Shown here: positions 15,132 through 23,115 of the stretch, piece after piece
Position numbering within the stretch: position 1 is the first letter of the stretch
How the letters are laid out: every line of letters starts with the position of its first letter
Assembly (NCBI GenBank): GCA_900770925.1
Contig: CAAGLY010000012.1
Location: 1-57,791, forward strand
Direction of reading: 5' to 3'
From: Bacilli bacterium
GTDB taxonomy: Bacteria > Bacillota_I > Bacilli_A > RFN20 > CAG-288
Length of the DNA stretch: 57,791 nt
The notes under the pieces: generated by a model
The model's input: the letters and a program-made list of their open reading frames with translations, nothing else
Databases searched by the model: none
Told to the model about the DNA's origin: nothing
Translations under genes and position numbers: made by a program

Positions 15132-18100
15132 CTATTCTGATTTTTCTTTCTTATCCTGATAGGATTTCCTTAAATCCACGAAGGCGGCTTTCGGCCTAGG
15201 TACAGCATAATAGTAACCTTGGATCAGATCACATCCGATTCCGGTAAGATAGTCAGCTTCTTCTTTCTTATCGACGCCTTCGCAGACAACCTGTTTGCCA
15301 AGGCTCTTGTTAAGATTAACAACCATCTTAAGGATATTCTTTGAATAAAAATCAAAGCCATCTTTTCCGTAAAGCAGGTTCTTGTCAATCTTAAGAATAT
15401 CGTAATCGGTCCGGTTGAGCCTGGAGAGATTCGAGAATCCGCTGCCAAAGTCATCAATCGAAATCTTGCTTCCTAGCGCATGGATCTGGTCAATCCTTTG
15501 GCTGAGATTACGCTGGTTATTCAGAACGATGGATTCCGTGATCTCAAATTCAAGATATTCGCCGGGCACTTCGTATTTATGCCTGAGTTTTTCGTATTCA
15601 TCGAAGAAGTTATCCTTTTCGAAGTGGCGTCGCGAGACATTGACACTGACCGGGATAATCTCTTTTCCTTCTTTCCTTGCCTCCTGGATGTCGCGGAGAA
15701 CCGCCTCGAAGACATATAAATCGAGCTTCAGAATGAACCCGTTGTTTTCGAACACGTTGATGAAGGTCTGGGTGTTGATGTTTCCGAAACGGGCATCGTT
15801 CCATCTGACTAAGGCTTCACACCCCGCAAAGACTTTCTTCTTCGTATCGAATTTTCCCTGATAGTAAACATTAAATTTTCCCAGGGCAAGGGCGGATTCC
15901 TGGCTCTCCTCAATGTAGGTTTCCCTTTCTTCGTTCTCAAGGCTGGCCCTATCGAACCTTTCGACAGAGTTGGTTTGGGTATCCCCTTGGAAACTGATGC
16001 AGATTTTCTTTGCCCGCTCGATACTTAAATAGATGGGTTCGTTCGGTTTTACCCTCTGGTAGATGCCAGCAGAGAAATGAGGCGGGATTCCTTCCGAGCT
16101 TTGGCAGGAGTCGGATAAATAGTTTAAAAGGAAGAGAACCCGTTTCCGGCAGTCTTCATCATCATCCGCCTTCCTCCTTGCCCTGAAACGATCAGAGATC
16201 TGATGACAGAGAAGTTCATCTTCGGAAAGATGGAGTTCAATCAGTCTTGCTATCTCTTCAAGCACTTTCTCTGACTGCGACCTGCCTAAGGAATTATTCA
16301 GATTCTTGAAACCACGGACATTGAAGTAGACAAGATAATACTGGTTCGGATGTTCTTTCAATAGGGTGACACTATCCCTTGAAAAACGGGATTCGTTGAT
16401 AGTTCCCGTAAGAGAATCGGTATATTTTTTCTTGAAATTCTGCCTTGATAAATGGATAGCAACAAAGAAAGAAATGAAAATAAAGCAGAAAAAGACCGCT
16501 GAAATCAAAGTGATAGATAACCTGGAATAGCGCTGAATCGGAGACCTATAGTTCATCGGCAGCTTATCCGGGACAACAACAAGAATACGCCAGGAAAAGA
16601 AAGGATCGTTTTCATCCTCTGTCCTCTTTGTGCAATAGAAATAGAAATCAGAGAAGCTGTCTGCCCCATTCCTCTTTAAGAGTAAAGTATTCACCTGCCC
16701 ATCGCCGCTTTCTAAGGATGAGGCAAAGAGTTCCGAATAGGCGGGATTATTGTCTTCATCAAAACGCTCGTTCAGATTGTGGTATCCTTTGAAATAATCG
16801 AAATCCTGTGCCCGGGTATGGCAGAGAACGCTCCCATCGTCTTTTGCAAGTGCTAGATAGGATTTTCCGTTCCTTGTATCACCGAAGATAAAGCTCGAGA
16901 ACTGTGTCTTATCTAAGATTGTCGTAACCGCACAGACATTGTTTTCGTTTCCTAAATCGATTGAGCAAGGGTAGCCAAGCAAGACTTTTTCCTCTCCGTC
17001 TTCAAGGGTTACCAAATCAATAAAAGAGGATTTCTTTTTGGTCAGGTTCTCAAAGACTTCGGTTCCGGAAATGCTGGATGCCTTGCCGCTAGAGTAATAA
17101 ATATCCCCGTTAGAGAAAACAATCCCGGGATTGACGATAGAATCAGTATTATTAAGATAATAAAGGCAATCGGTAATATAAGTGTTCTTATCTCCGTTGT
17201 AGGAGATGGCTTTTATTCCGTTTACACCATTCTCTAGCTGAGAATAGGATAGCTCGATATGGGACTTTGTCTCCTTCCTGACCCTTGTTCCCTGATCCTT
17301 AGAAAACGTGACAGCAATCTTCTCCGCCTGAGCGTTTGTTTTTTCCCTAAAGGAGAAATCAACTGTTGCAATAACGGCAACGAAAATGGTTGCCACCACA
17401 CCCAAAATGATATAGTACCTCTTCCGTTTCTGTTTCCTCTCATGTTTAAAGATAGAGGAAGTCTTTTCTTTTTCCGGCTTTGGCGCTCTCTGATTTTTCT
17501 TCGGCTGATTGTTCTCGATTTTTCCGTTAAGATAGAGATATCCGCAGTTCTTTCCGCTATTCTTTGCTTTATAAAGGGCACTATCCGCTTCCTAGATTGC
17601 TAGAAAGATATTTTTCCGTTCATTGATCGGAAGGGAGCATCCAACTGAGCAGGTGACGGTCTTCTTGGTCAGTCCGTTTCTCGCATACTGGAAACTGACG
17701 GCAAGGACTTTCTTGATGTAGTCGATTAGTTTCTCCTTGGAGCAGTGTTTTACATAACAGAGGAATTCGTCTCCTCCGTACCGCCCGAAGATTTCCTTCT
17801 GGAAGATGACATGGAGCTGTTCCGCAATGGACTTCAGGCACCTGTCTCCGGCAATATGTCCCCGCGTATCGTTAACATCCTTGAACTCATCTAAGTCAAT
17901 CCTCAGAAGATAGGCATCCTGATTATCGTCTTTGCTCCTTTCCTCCTGGATGGCAGAGAAAAGATAACTTCTGGATTTGACTCCGGTCAGATAATCCCTT
18001 TCCTCACGGAATTCTTTGCCGCGGGAGACACCGACTTTAACATAGCGGTCATCTTTTTCCCTGATACAGAAATCAAAGGAAATCTTATCGATATTAAAGA

Positions 18101-18311
18101 AACGGAGAAAATCCCCTTTCTTTGCTTGGCTAAGGAAATCAAGGAAATAAGTAGCGTTGAACTTTGCATCGGTAATCTGGAAGATGTCGGAAGATAAATA
18201 CTCATGGAAAAAGGAAAAGAAGTCTTCCTTCTCTTCCGGCACAGTCTTGTTGATTCTCGTGACAAGCTTCTTCTGCCTGTCAAGGATGAAGGAAAATTGG
18301 ATCTTATCCAC
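15132..18311 (-). pseudogene. GGDEF-TM-dCache-TM-GGDEF*-EAL c-di-GMP protein interrupted by one in-frame TAG
   Basis: A single frame of 1060 codons is broken only by TAG at 17592-17594 (codon 240). Before it: a GTG start, DYLTGVKSR, DLDEFKDVNDTRGH and an intact RYGGDEF. Directly after the TAG the frame resumes with EADSALYKAKNSGKN, the missing last helix of the same GGDEF domain. Then follow TM1 (about 298-318), an extracytoplasmic dCache-like sensor (320-597, ending WRILVVVPDK), TM2 (598-621), a degenerate GGDEF (motif ISDRF) and an intact EAL domain (EALVRW, FEITES, IDDFGSGFSNL, LKIDKNLL, EGVDKKEE). So one DGC, one inactive GGDEF and one active-looking phosphodiesterase share a chain. The lesion is probably a recent nonsense mutation such as CAG to TAG. 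The second half could restart at TTG 17405 (757 aa). Confidence 0.85.
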
Positions 18312-18348
18312 TGTTAGACTCCTAAAAGAACCACGAATTCTATTATTT

Positions 18349-18354
18349 ATTATA
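18349..18354 (-). promoter_or_regulatory. -10 box of the GGDEF-EAL gene
   Basis: A consensus TATAAT on the minus strand about 38 bp before the GTG start at 18311. GGAG is present in the leader. The -35 is poor. Confidence 0.4.
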
Positions 18355-18531
18355 GAACCAAAATATTCCTAGTATCTTCCTAATTTTTACTTTTTCCAAG
18401 AAAAAATCAGCTTGTTCTTTATTTAACGCCTTAGTGAGGTTCTGCTCAAAGCAAGGCGGGAAAAGTATTCCAATTATTTATGACCATGGTTTTCAAATTT
18501 GATAAAATAAACTTCGTTGGAGGAAATATTC

Positions 18532-18936
18532 ATGGAAACTCAGAAATTCTGTCCGAAATGCGGTCAGCCTAATGATGCTGACAATAAGTTCTGTTCCCGC
18601 TGCGGAACACCTTTAGATGGAAGTCAGCCGAATTGTACAAGCCAGGAAGGACATCCCTATTACAGCCAATACGAGGAATCTCAGAAGAGCATCGCCACTT
18701 CTTCCGATACTGCTTCCTTAGTCTGCGGTATCCTGTCCATCTTATTAGTAAACCTTATCCTTGCTATTGTCGCCATTGTCTTAGGCAAAAAACGCCGCAG
18801 GGAGAACTCCTATGCTAAGAGCGGATATGTCTGCGGTATTGTCGGCCTTGCTCTTTCTATCGTGGCGATTGTGGCGATTCTTATATGGATAGTAGTTTTT
18901 GTTATCCTGGCTGGGAACACTGTTAATCCGCTTTAA
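18532..18936 (+). CDS. Zinc-ribbon membrane protein (DUF4190-like)
   Basis: A 134-aa protein starting METQKFCPKCGQPND with two CxxC knuckles (CPKCG and CSRCG, residues 7-26), which form one zinc ribbon. A polar linker follows, then two hydrophobic segments (about 65-88 and 103-130) separated by a basic loop KKRRRENSYAKSG. This matches the zinc-ribbon plus DUF4190-type double-TM proteins common in Firmicutes, whose function is unknown. The start at 18532 is chosen because GGAGGA lies 9 bp upstream. It has its own upstream AT-rich promoter region (GATAAAAT). Nothing in the neighbourhood indicates its job. Confidence 0.88.
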   Translation: METQKFCPKCGQPNDADNKFCSRCGTPLDGSQPNCTSQEGHPYYSQYEESQKSIATSSDTASLVCGILSILLVNLILAIVAIVLGKKRRRENSYAKSGYVCGIVGLALSIVAIVAILIWIVVFVILAGNTVNPL

Positions 18937-18973
18937 CCCTTGTCAGCTTCTTTAATTCTATAACCGAAAAGAA

Positions 18974-18979
18974 TATAAT
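18974..18979 (+). promoter_or_regulatory. -10 box of gpmA
   Basis: A consensus TATAAT 27 bp before the gpmA ATG, followed by a GAGGAGG ribosome-binding site. The -35 (TTTAAT at 18951-18956, 17-bp spacing) is weak. Confidence 0.5.
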
Positions 18980-19005
18980 AATCTGCGGTACTGAGGAGGA
19001 AAAAC

Positions 19006-19755
19006 ATGACAAAATTAGTGCTTATCCGTCATGGTGAATCCGAGTGGAACAAGCTCAACCTGTTCACCGGATGGACGGATGTCGAACTTTCCGAAAAAGG
19101 CGTTGAAGAAGCCAAGAACGGTGGAAAGCTGTTAAAGGAAGGCGGATATTCTTTTGATGTCTGCTACACTTCTTATCTTAAACGTGCTATTCATACTGCC
19201 TGGCATGTCTTAGATGGTGTTGATGAAGACTATATCCCGGTCATCAAAGACTGGCACCTCAATGAACGTCACTACGGTGCTTTACAGGGTCTTAACAAAG
19301 CCGAAACCGCTGCCAAGTACGGAGCCGAACAGGTTCATCAGTGGCGCCGCAGCTTCGATATTGCCCCGCCGGCACTTGAAGACGACGACAACCGTAACCC
19401 GGCTAACCAGGTTCAGTATAAGGGAGTTGATCCGAAGGTTCTTCCTTTACACGAATCCTTAAAGGATACGATTGCCCGTGTTGTTCCTTATTATAACGAA
19501 GTCATCGTTCCGGAAATCAAAGCCGGAAAGAAGGTTCTGATTGCGGCTCACGGAAACTCTCTCCGTGCCTTAGTCAAGTATCTCGACAACATCTCTGATG
19601 AAGATATCGCCGGACTTAACATTCCGACCGGTGTCCCGCTTGTCTACGAACTTGATGAAGACTTAAAGCCCATCACCCATTACTATCTTGGCGATCAGGC
19701 TAAGATTGCTGCAAAGATCAACGCAGTCAAGAATCAGGATTCCGTCAAGAAGTAA
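19006..19755 (+). CDS. gpmA: 2,3-bisphosphoglycerate-dependent phosphoglycerate mutase
   Basis: Interconverts 3- and 2-phosphoglycerate in glycolysis. The phosphohistidine motif RHGE is at residues 8-11 (LVLIRHGESEWN), followed by the family's NLFTGWTDV segment. YTSYLKRAIHTAWHVL and LNERHYGALQGLNK contribute the substrate pocket. The second histidine is in IAAHGNSLRALVKYL. The 249-aa length is standard for the dPGM form. GAGGAGG precedes the ATG. Codon use is cleaner and more GC-rich at wobble sites than in neighbouring accessory genes, which suggests high expression. It is monocistronic, with a strong terminator behind it. Confidence 0.97.
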   Translation: MTKLVLIRHGESEWNKLNLFTGWTDVELSEKGVEEAKNGGKLLKEGGYSFDVCYTSYLKRAIHTAWHVLDGVDEDYIPVIKDWHLNERHYGALQGLNKAETAAKYGAEQVHQWRRSFDIAPPALEDDDNRNPANQVQYKGVDPKVLPLHESLKDTIARVVPYYNEVIVPEIKAGKKVLIAAHGNSLRALVKYLDNISDEDIAGLNIPTGVPLVYELDEDLKPITHYYLGDQAKIAAKINAVKNQDSVKK

Positions 19756-19765
19756 ATAGATACTT

Positions 19766-19800
19766 AAAGGCTTCCTTGAGCAAACAGGGAAGCCTTTTTC
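19766..19800 (+). terminator. Terminator of gpmA
   Basis: A 10-bp perfect stem AAAGGCTTCC/GGAAGCCTTT (19766-19775 with 19788-19797) runs into TTTTTC. Confidence 0.88.
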
Positions 19801-19856
19801 TGTTTTTAAGGAAAGAGAAACAAAAAGCCGATATAATATTCATAGAGGATACAAAC

Positions 19857-20363
19857 ATGATTGAACTGAAAATCAAAGATTACGGAACGATTAAGATTGA
19901 GCTCGACCGGAAGGATGCCCCGAACACCTGTGCAAACTTCACGGAATTAGTCAAGAAGGGCTTCTACGATGGACTGATCTTCCACCGTGTCATCCGCCAC
20001 TTCAGGATTCAGGGCGGTGATCCTGAGGGTATCGGTATTGGCGGTCCTGGCTATGGAATCAAAGGCGAGTTTCTTGCTAATGGCGTAGAGAATCATCTTT
20101 CCCATAAGCGCGGCGTTGTCTCTATGGCACGTGCCAGGGATCCTGATTCCGCCGGAAGCCAGTTCTTTATCTGCGACGCTGATGACCTCTTCTTAGACGG
20201 CCAGTATGCTGCTTTCGGACATGTTGTCGAAGGAATGGATGTTGTCGATAAGATTGCTAAAGTCCGCAAAGACAGCGAAGATAAGCCGTATGAAGATGTT
20301 GTTATCGAGAAAGCAACTGCCATCGATGAAGAAGATGTGCCGGTTGAGAAAATCAAAGAATAG
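19857..20363 (+). CDS. Peptidyl-prolyl cis-trans isomerase (cyclophilin type)
   Basis: Catalyses proline isomerisation during protein folding. Without a signal peptide, the 168-aa form starting MIELKIKDYG is cytoplasmic. Cyclophilin motifs: NFTELVKKGFYDGLIFHRVI, RIQGGDPEGIG, MARARDPDSAGSQFFIC and LDGQYAAFGHVVEGMDVV. The catalytic Arg is the one in FHRVI. The start 19857 follows an AGAGGA site, and TATAAT lies at 19832-19837. Upstream in-frame ATG codons belong to the gpmA terminator region. The stop is 3 bp from holA, so the two are co-transcribed. Confidence 0.94.
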   Translation: MIELKIKDYGTIKIELDRKDAPNTCANFTELVKKGFYDGLIFHRVIRHFRIQGGDPEGIGIGGPGYGIKGEFLANGVENHLSHKRGVVSMARARDPDSAGSQFFICDADDLFLDGQYAAFGHVVEGMDVVDKIAKVRKDSEDKPYEDVVIEKATAIDEEDVPVEKIKE

Positions 20364-20366
20364 TCA

Positions 20367-21350
20367 ATGATTCAGCTTTACTACGGGCAGGATTCCGGTT
20401 TTGTCCAGCATAAGGCTTTTAAAGATCTGAAAAAGAACCTCCCTGAGGAAGCCTTTGCCTCCATCATCAAATACGATGGCTATAAGGATCCTATCGGAGA
20501 GTTCCTCTCCGATTGTCTTTCTCTTTCTCTCTTCGGAGAGAAGAAGACAGTCGTAGTCTTAAATTGCTACTTTTTCCTTTCTGTCCAAGGAAAAAAGAAT
20601 CCGATTCCGGACTCTGCCCAGGACTATAAAGGGCTGATGGACTACAGGAAGAACCCTTCTCCCGATACGGATCTCATCAGGATTGTTCCCGGTCTTATCG
20701 ATAAGAAGAGCGAACTCTATAAATCCGCCAGGAATGAGGGGGTTGAGCTGATTTCCTGTCTTTCTCCGACAGAGAACGATCTTTCTCTCTATATCAGTCA
20801 GAAAGCATCGGAAGAGAAAAAGAAAATCCAGCCGGATGCTTCCCGTCTTGTTATCCAGTACTGTCAGGGCGACTTCCTCCTTCTAAGCCATACCTTAGAT
20901 AAGCTTTTCTGCTACACCGATAATGTCAGGAAGCAGGATGTAAGGGAGCTTGTCCTTCCCCCTTTAGAAAGTGATATCTTCTCTATTGTCTCTCACCTCC
21001 TTAAAGGAGAGACAGCTAGGGCTGTGAAAGTCTATCAGGATCTAAGAAGAGGAGGGAGCAACCCTCTCTCTCTTCTTCCTGTCTTTGCCTCTCAGTTCCG
21101 GTTTAGGGCACTAGTGAAAGCCTTAAGCGAGCAGCATGAGACAAAAGATGATATCGCAAGAGAGCTTTCAGTCAAGCCTGGCCGTGTCTATTACACCTTA
21201 AAGGATATCTCCATGGTTTCCTATGACACCTTATTACGGATTCTTTCCGATAGGGCAGACAGGGAAAAAGACAGGAAGCTCTACAGGGATGACGGCAATA
21301 CGAGAAGGGAAGTCTTCTTAGCAACATTCTCAAAGAAGTATAGAATATAA
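20367..21350 (+). CDS. holA: DNA polymerase III delta subunit
   Basis: The clamp-opening subunit of the DnaX clamp loader. The 327-aa length, the LYYGQDSG opening and the order domain I (P-loop-like fold without Walker A), domain II and a C-terminal collar helix bundle (SDIFSIVSHLLKG... LLPVFASQFRFRALVKAL) match HolA. HolA sequences diverge strongly, but position supports the call: holA faces rpsT tail-to-tail, as in B. subtilis and many Firmicutes. It is coupled to the cyclophilin gene upstream and ends at the bidirectional terminator 21379-21410. Confidence 0.9.
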   Translation: MIQLYYGQDSGFVQHKAFKDLKKNLPEEAFASIIKYDGYKDPIGEFLSDCLSLSLFGEKKTVVVLNCYFFLSVQGKKNPIPDSAQDYKGLMDYRKNPSPDTDLIRIVPGLIDKKSELYKSARNEGVELISCLSPTENDLSLYISQKASEEKKKIQPDASRLVIQYCQGDFLLLSHTLDKLFCYTDNVRKQDVRELVLPPLESDIFSIVSHLLKGETARAVKVYQDLRRGGSNPLSLLPVFASQFRFRALVKALSEQHETKDDIARELSVKPGRVYYTLKDISMVSYDTLLRILSDRADREKDRKLYRDDGNTRREVFLATFSKKYRI

Positions 21351-21378
21351 AAAGCCCTGTTTCTTTTTTCAGGCACAG

Positions 21379-21410
21379 AAAAAGCCGGTCCTGGAACCGG
21401 CCTTTTGTTT
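21379..21410. terminator. Bidirectional terminator between holA and rpsT
   Basis: GCCGGT/ACCGGC stem (21384-21389 with 21396-21401), with CTTTTGTTTT on the plus side and TTTTTC on the minus side. It serves both converging genes. Confidence 0.82.
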
Positions 21411-21424
21411 TCCGATAAAACGAA

Positions 21425-21712
21425 CTACTTGCTTTCGACTGCCGAAGCAGCAGCAACGGCATTGACTTCACGGGTCAGACGAGATTTCTGACGGGCAGCA
21501 GTATTCTTATGCTGAATGCCTTTCTTAACGGATTTATCGATAAGGGAAACAGCTTCCGGAAGAAGCTTGGTTGCTAAAGCAACATCCTTGGCAAGGACAG
21601 CCTTGTCGACTTTCTTGACAGCCGTACGCCTAGAAGATTTGAAGGCAGCATTGATGTCATGATTCCGTTTACGAACCAGAATACGTTTTTTCTCAGATTT
21701 GATGTTCGCCAT
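21425..21712 (-). CDS. rpsT: 30S ribosomal protein S20
   Basis: A primary 16S rRNA-binding protein. The 95-aa basic helical protein starts MANIKSEKKRILVRKRNHDINAAFKSS and contains the conserved KKGIQHKNTAARQKSRLT block. Length is slightly above the usual 85-90 because of an Ala-rich tail. AGAGGAG precedes the ATG. It has its own strong promoter (21758-21786). Confidence 0.96.
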   Translation of the reverse strand: MANIKSEKKRILVRKRNHDINAAFKSSRRTAVKKVDKAVLAKDVALATKLLPEAVSLIDKSVKKGIQHKNTAARQKSRLTREVNAVAAASAVESK

Positions 21713-21757
21713 GATTTATATACTCCTCTATTAAAACATGCTTAACCGCGATTAAAA

Positions 21758-21786
21758 ATTATACTAGTGTCGTTCTCTCTTTTCAA
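21758..21786 (-). promoter_or_regulatory. Promoter of rpsT
   Basis: Minus strand TTGAAA (21781-21786), exactly 17 bp, TATAAT (21758-21763). This is one of the best sigma-A sites in the window. Confidence 0.8.
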
Positions 21787-21827
21787 TAGTTCGGCTGAAA
21801 TATGTTCGTAAGGTCCTTTGAGTCTGT

Positions 21828-21833
21828 TATAAT
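21828..21833 (+). promoter_or_regulatory. -10 box of deoC
   Basis: A consensus TATAAT 20 bp before the deoC ATG, followed by AGAGG. The candidate -35 TTCGTA at 21805-21810 matches three of six bases at 17-bp spacing. Confidence 0.55.
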
Positions 21834-21853
21834 TTCTACAGAGGTACAAAGAG

Positions 21854-22492
21854 ATGGAATACAATCGTTTAATTGATCATACGTTATTAGCCGCTGATGC
21901 GACAAAGCAGCAGATTGAGAAGCTCTGTGAAGAGGCAAAGGAGCATCATTTCGCGTCGGTCTGCGTCAATCCCTGCTGGATTAAGCTCTGCGCTGATCTT
22001 TTAAAGGGAACAGATACCAAAGTCTGCACGGTCATCGGCTTCCCCTTAGGTGCTAGGACAAGCGAAGCAAAGGCCTTTGAAGCCAATGATGCCGTCAAGA
22101 AAGGTGCTGAGGAAGTCGATAGGGTCATCAATGTCGGAAGGCTGAAAGACAAACAGGATGATTATATCTATAACGAAATCAAGAGGATCAAGGAAGCATG
22201 CGAAGGAAGACTGTTAAAGGTCATTATCGAGTGCTGCTTACTGACCGACGAAGAGAAAGTCCGTGCCTGCGAGCTAGCAAAAAAAGCAGGAGCTGATTTT
22301 GTGAAGACTTCTACCGGTTTCTCTAAATGGGGTGCTAAGGTCGAAGATGTTCGTTTAAGGCGTAAGACGGTCGGCCCGGACAGGGGCGTAAAAGCCGCCG
22401 GCGGAATCCGCGATAAGAAGACTGCACAGGAGATGGTCGAAGCCGGTGCTACCCGTATCGGAACTTCTCACGGCATCGAGATTGCTAAATAA
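21854..22492 (+). CDS. deoC: Deoxyribose-phosphate aldolase
   Basis: Cleaves 2-deoxyribose 5-phosphate to glyceraldehyde 3-phosphate and acetaldehyde. The TIM-barrel protein of 212 aa starts with the family's IDHTLL segment. It has VCTVIGFPLG, EVDRVINVG (catalytic Asp) and the Schiff-base lysine in DFVKTSTGFS. The second active-site Lys is in GVKAAGGI. Together with the PNP at 1509 it completes deoxynucleoside breakdown to glycolytic intermediates. The lipoprotein gene follows after 5 bp, which suggests co-transcription to the terminator at 23032. Confidence 0.96.
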   Translation: MEYNRLIDHTLLAADATKQQIEKLCEEAKEHHFASVCVNPCWIKLCADLLKGTDTKVCTVIGFPLGARTSEAKAFEANDAVKKGAEEVDRVINVGRLKDKQDDYIYNEIKRIKEACEGRLLKVIIECCLLTDEEKVRACELAKKAGADFVKTSTGFSKWGAKVEDVRLRRKTVGPDRGVKAAGGIRDKKTAQEMVEAGATRIGTSHGIEIAK

Positions 22493-22497
22493 ATAAG

Positions 22498-23025
22498 ATG
22501 AAGAAAGCAAAGGTGCCTGTTCTTTTACTCCTTCCTTTGCTAACTCTTACCTCCTGTTCGAAGAAGCCTTATGTTGCCACGTCTGTCCCGGAAAATACGG
22601 ACTTAGTATTATTCATCACACAGGAATTCCGCAAAAGCGAAGAAGAAAACCTAGTTCTCCTTTCTCCAGGGTTCGGCATTGCGGATTACATCGAACCCAA
22701 ATATGATTTAGAAAAAGCCAAAGAAGATCCCTCTTATCCTAGGGTAGTCTATACCGTTTCCGGTTATCCGGATGTAGAAGACAGCGGCCATGTGACTAGC
22801 ATTCTGATTACGGATCAAAATGTCCGTGTCTTTGGTCTTACTCTTAACTCTCCCATCACTCAGTTAAACGAAAAGAGGAAGGAACTTGGCTATAAGGGCG
22901 ACTATTCGACTAGGGAGAGTCAGAAACGCTATACGATCTCTGACGGCGTGACTTTTACTTTTACCCAAGGGGAAAAGAGGAGCTTCTTCGCTAAAACCAC
23001 AAACAAGGGAAATATCCAGTTCTGA
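22498..23025 (+). CDS. Small lipoprotein of unknown function
   Basis: A 175-aa protein with a type II signal peptide: KK start, hydrophobic core LLLLPLLTL and lipobox LTSC, with lipidation predicted at Cys20. The mature part is hydrophilic and I recognise no family. It has a regular stretch with VTSILITDQNVRVFGLTLNSPI and a repetitive charged end. It starts 5 bp after deoC with no obvious Shine-Dalgarno sequence, so translation may depend on coupling to deoC. It is followed directly by a terminator. Confidence 0.82.
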   Translation: MKKAKVPVLLLLPLLTLTSCSKKPYVATSVPENTDLVLFITQEFRKSEEENLVLLSPGFGIADYIEPKYDLEKAKEDPSYPRVVYTVSGYPDVEDSGHVTSILITDQNVRVFGLTLNSPITQLNEKRKELGYKGDYSTRESQKRYTISDGVTFTFTQGEKRSFFAKTTNKGNIQF

Positions 23026-23031
23026 CTATCG

Positions 23032-23056
23032 AGGCTGTCTGAGGACAGCCTTTTTC
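23032..23056 (+). terminator. Terminator of the deoC-lipoprotein unit
   Basis: An 8-bp perfect stem AGGCTGTC/GACAGCCT (23032-23039 with 23044-23051) runs into TTTTTC. Confidence 0.87.
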
Positions 23057-23067
23057 GTTTGCAAAGG

Positions 23068-23111
23068 AAAAGCCTCCTTTTTAGGAATATTTCCTATCCA
23101 AGGAGGCTTTT
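23068..23111 (-). terminator. Terminator of the RNase J-like gene
   Basis: A 12-bp perfect stem (23068-23079 with 23100-23111) has a second hairpin TAGGAA/TTCCTA in its loop. The minus-strand exit is TTTTCC. Confidence 0.78.
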
Positions 23112-23115
23112 AAAA

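Noticed and set aside
18380..18530. A c-di-GMP riboswitch near the GGDEF-EAL gene.
   Set aside because: The GCTCAAAGCAAGG segment resembles part of the GEMM core by eye, but the tetraloop receptor and P1 pairing are absent.
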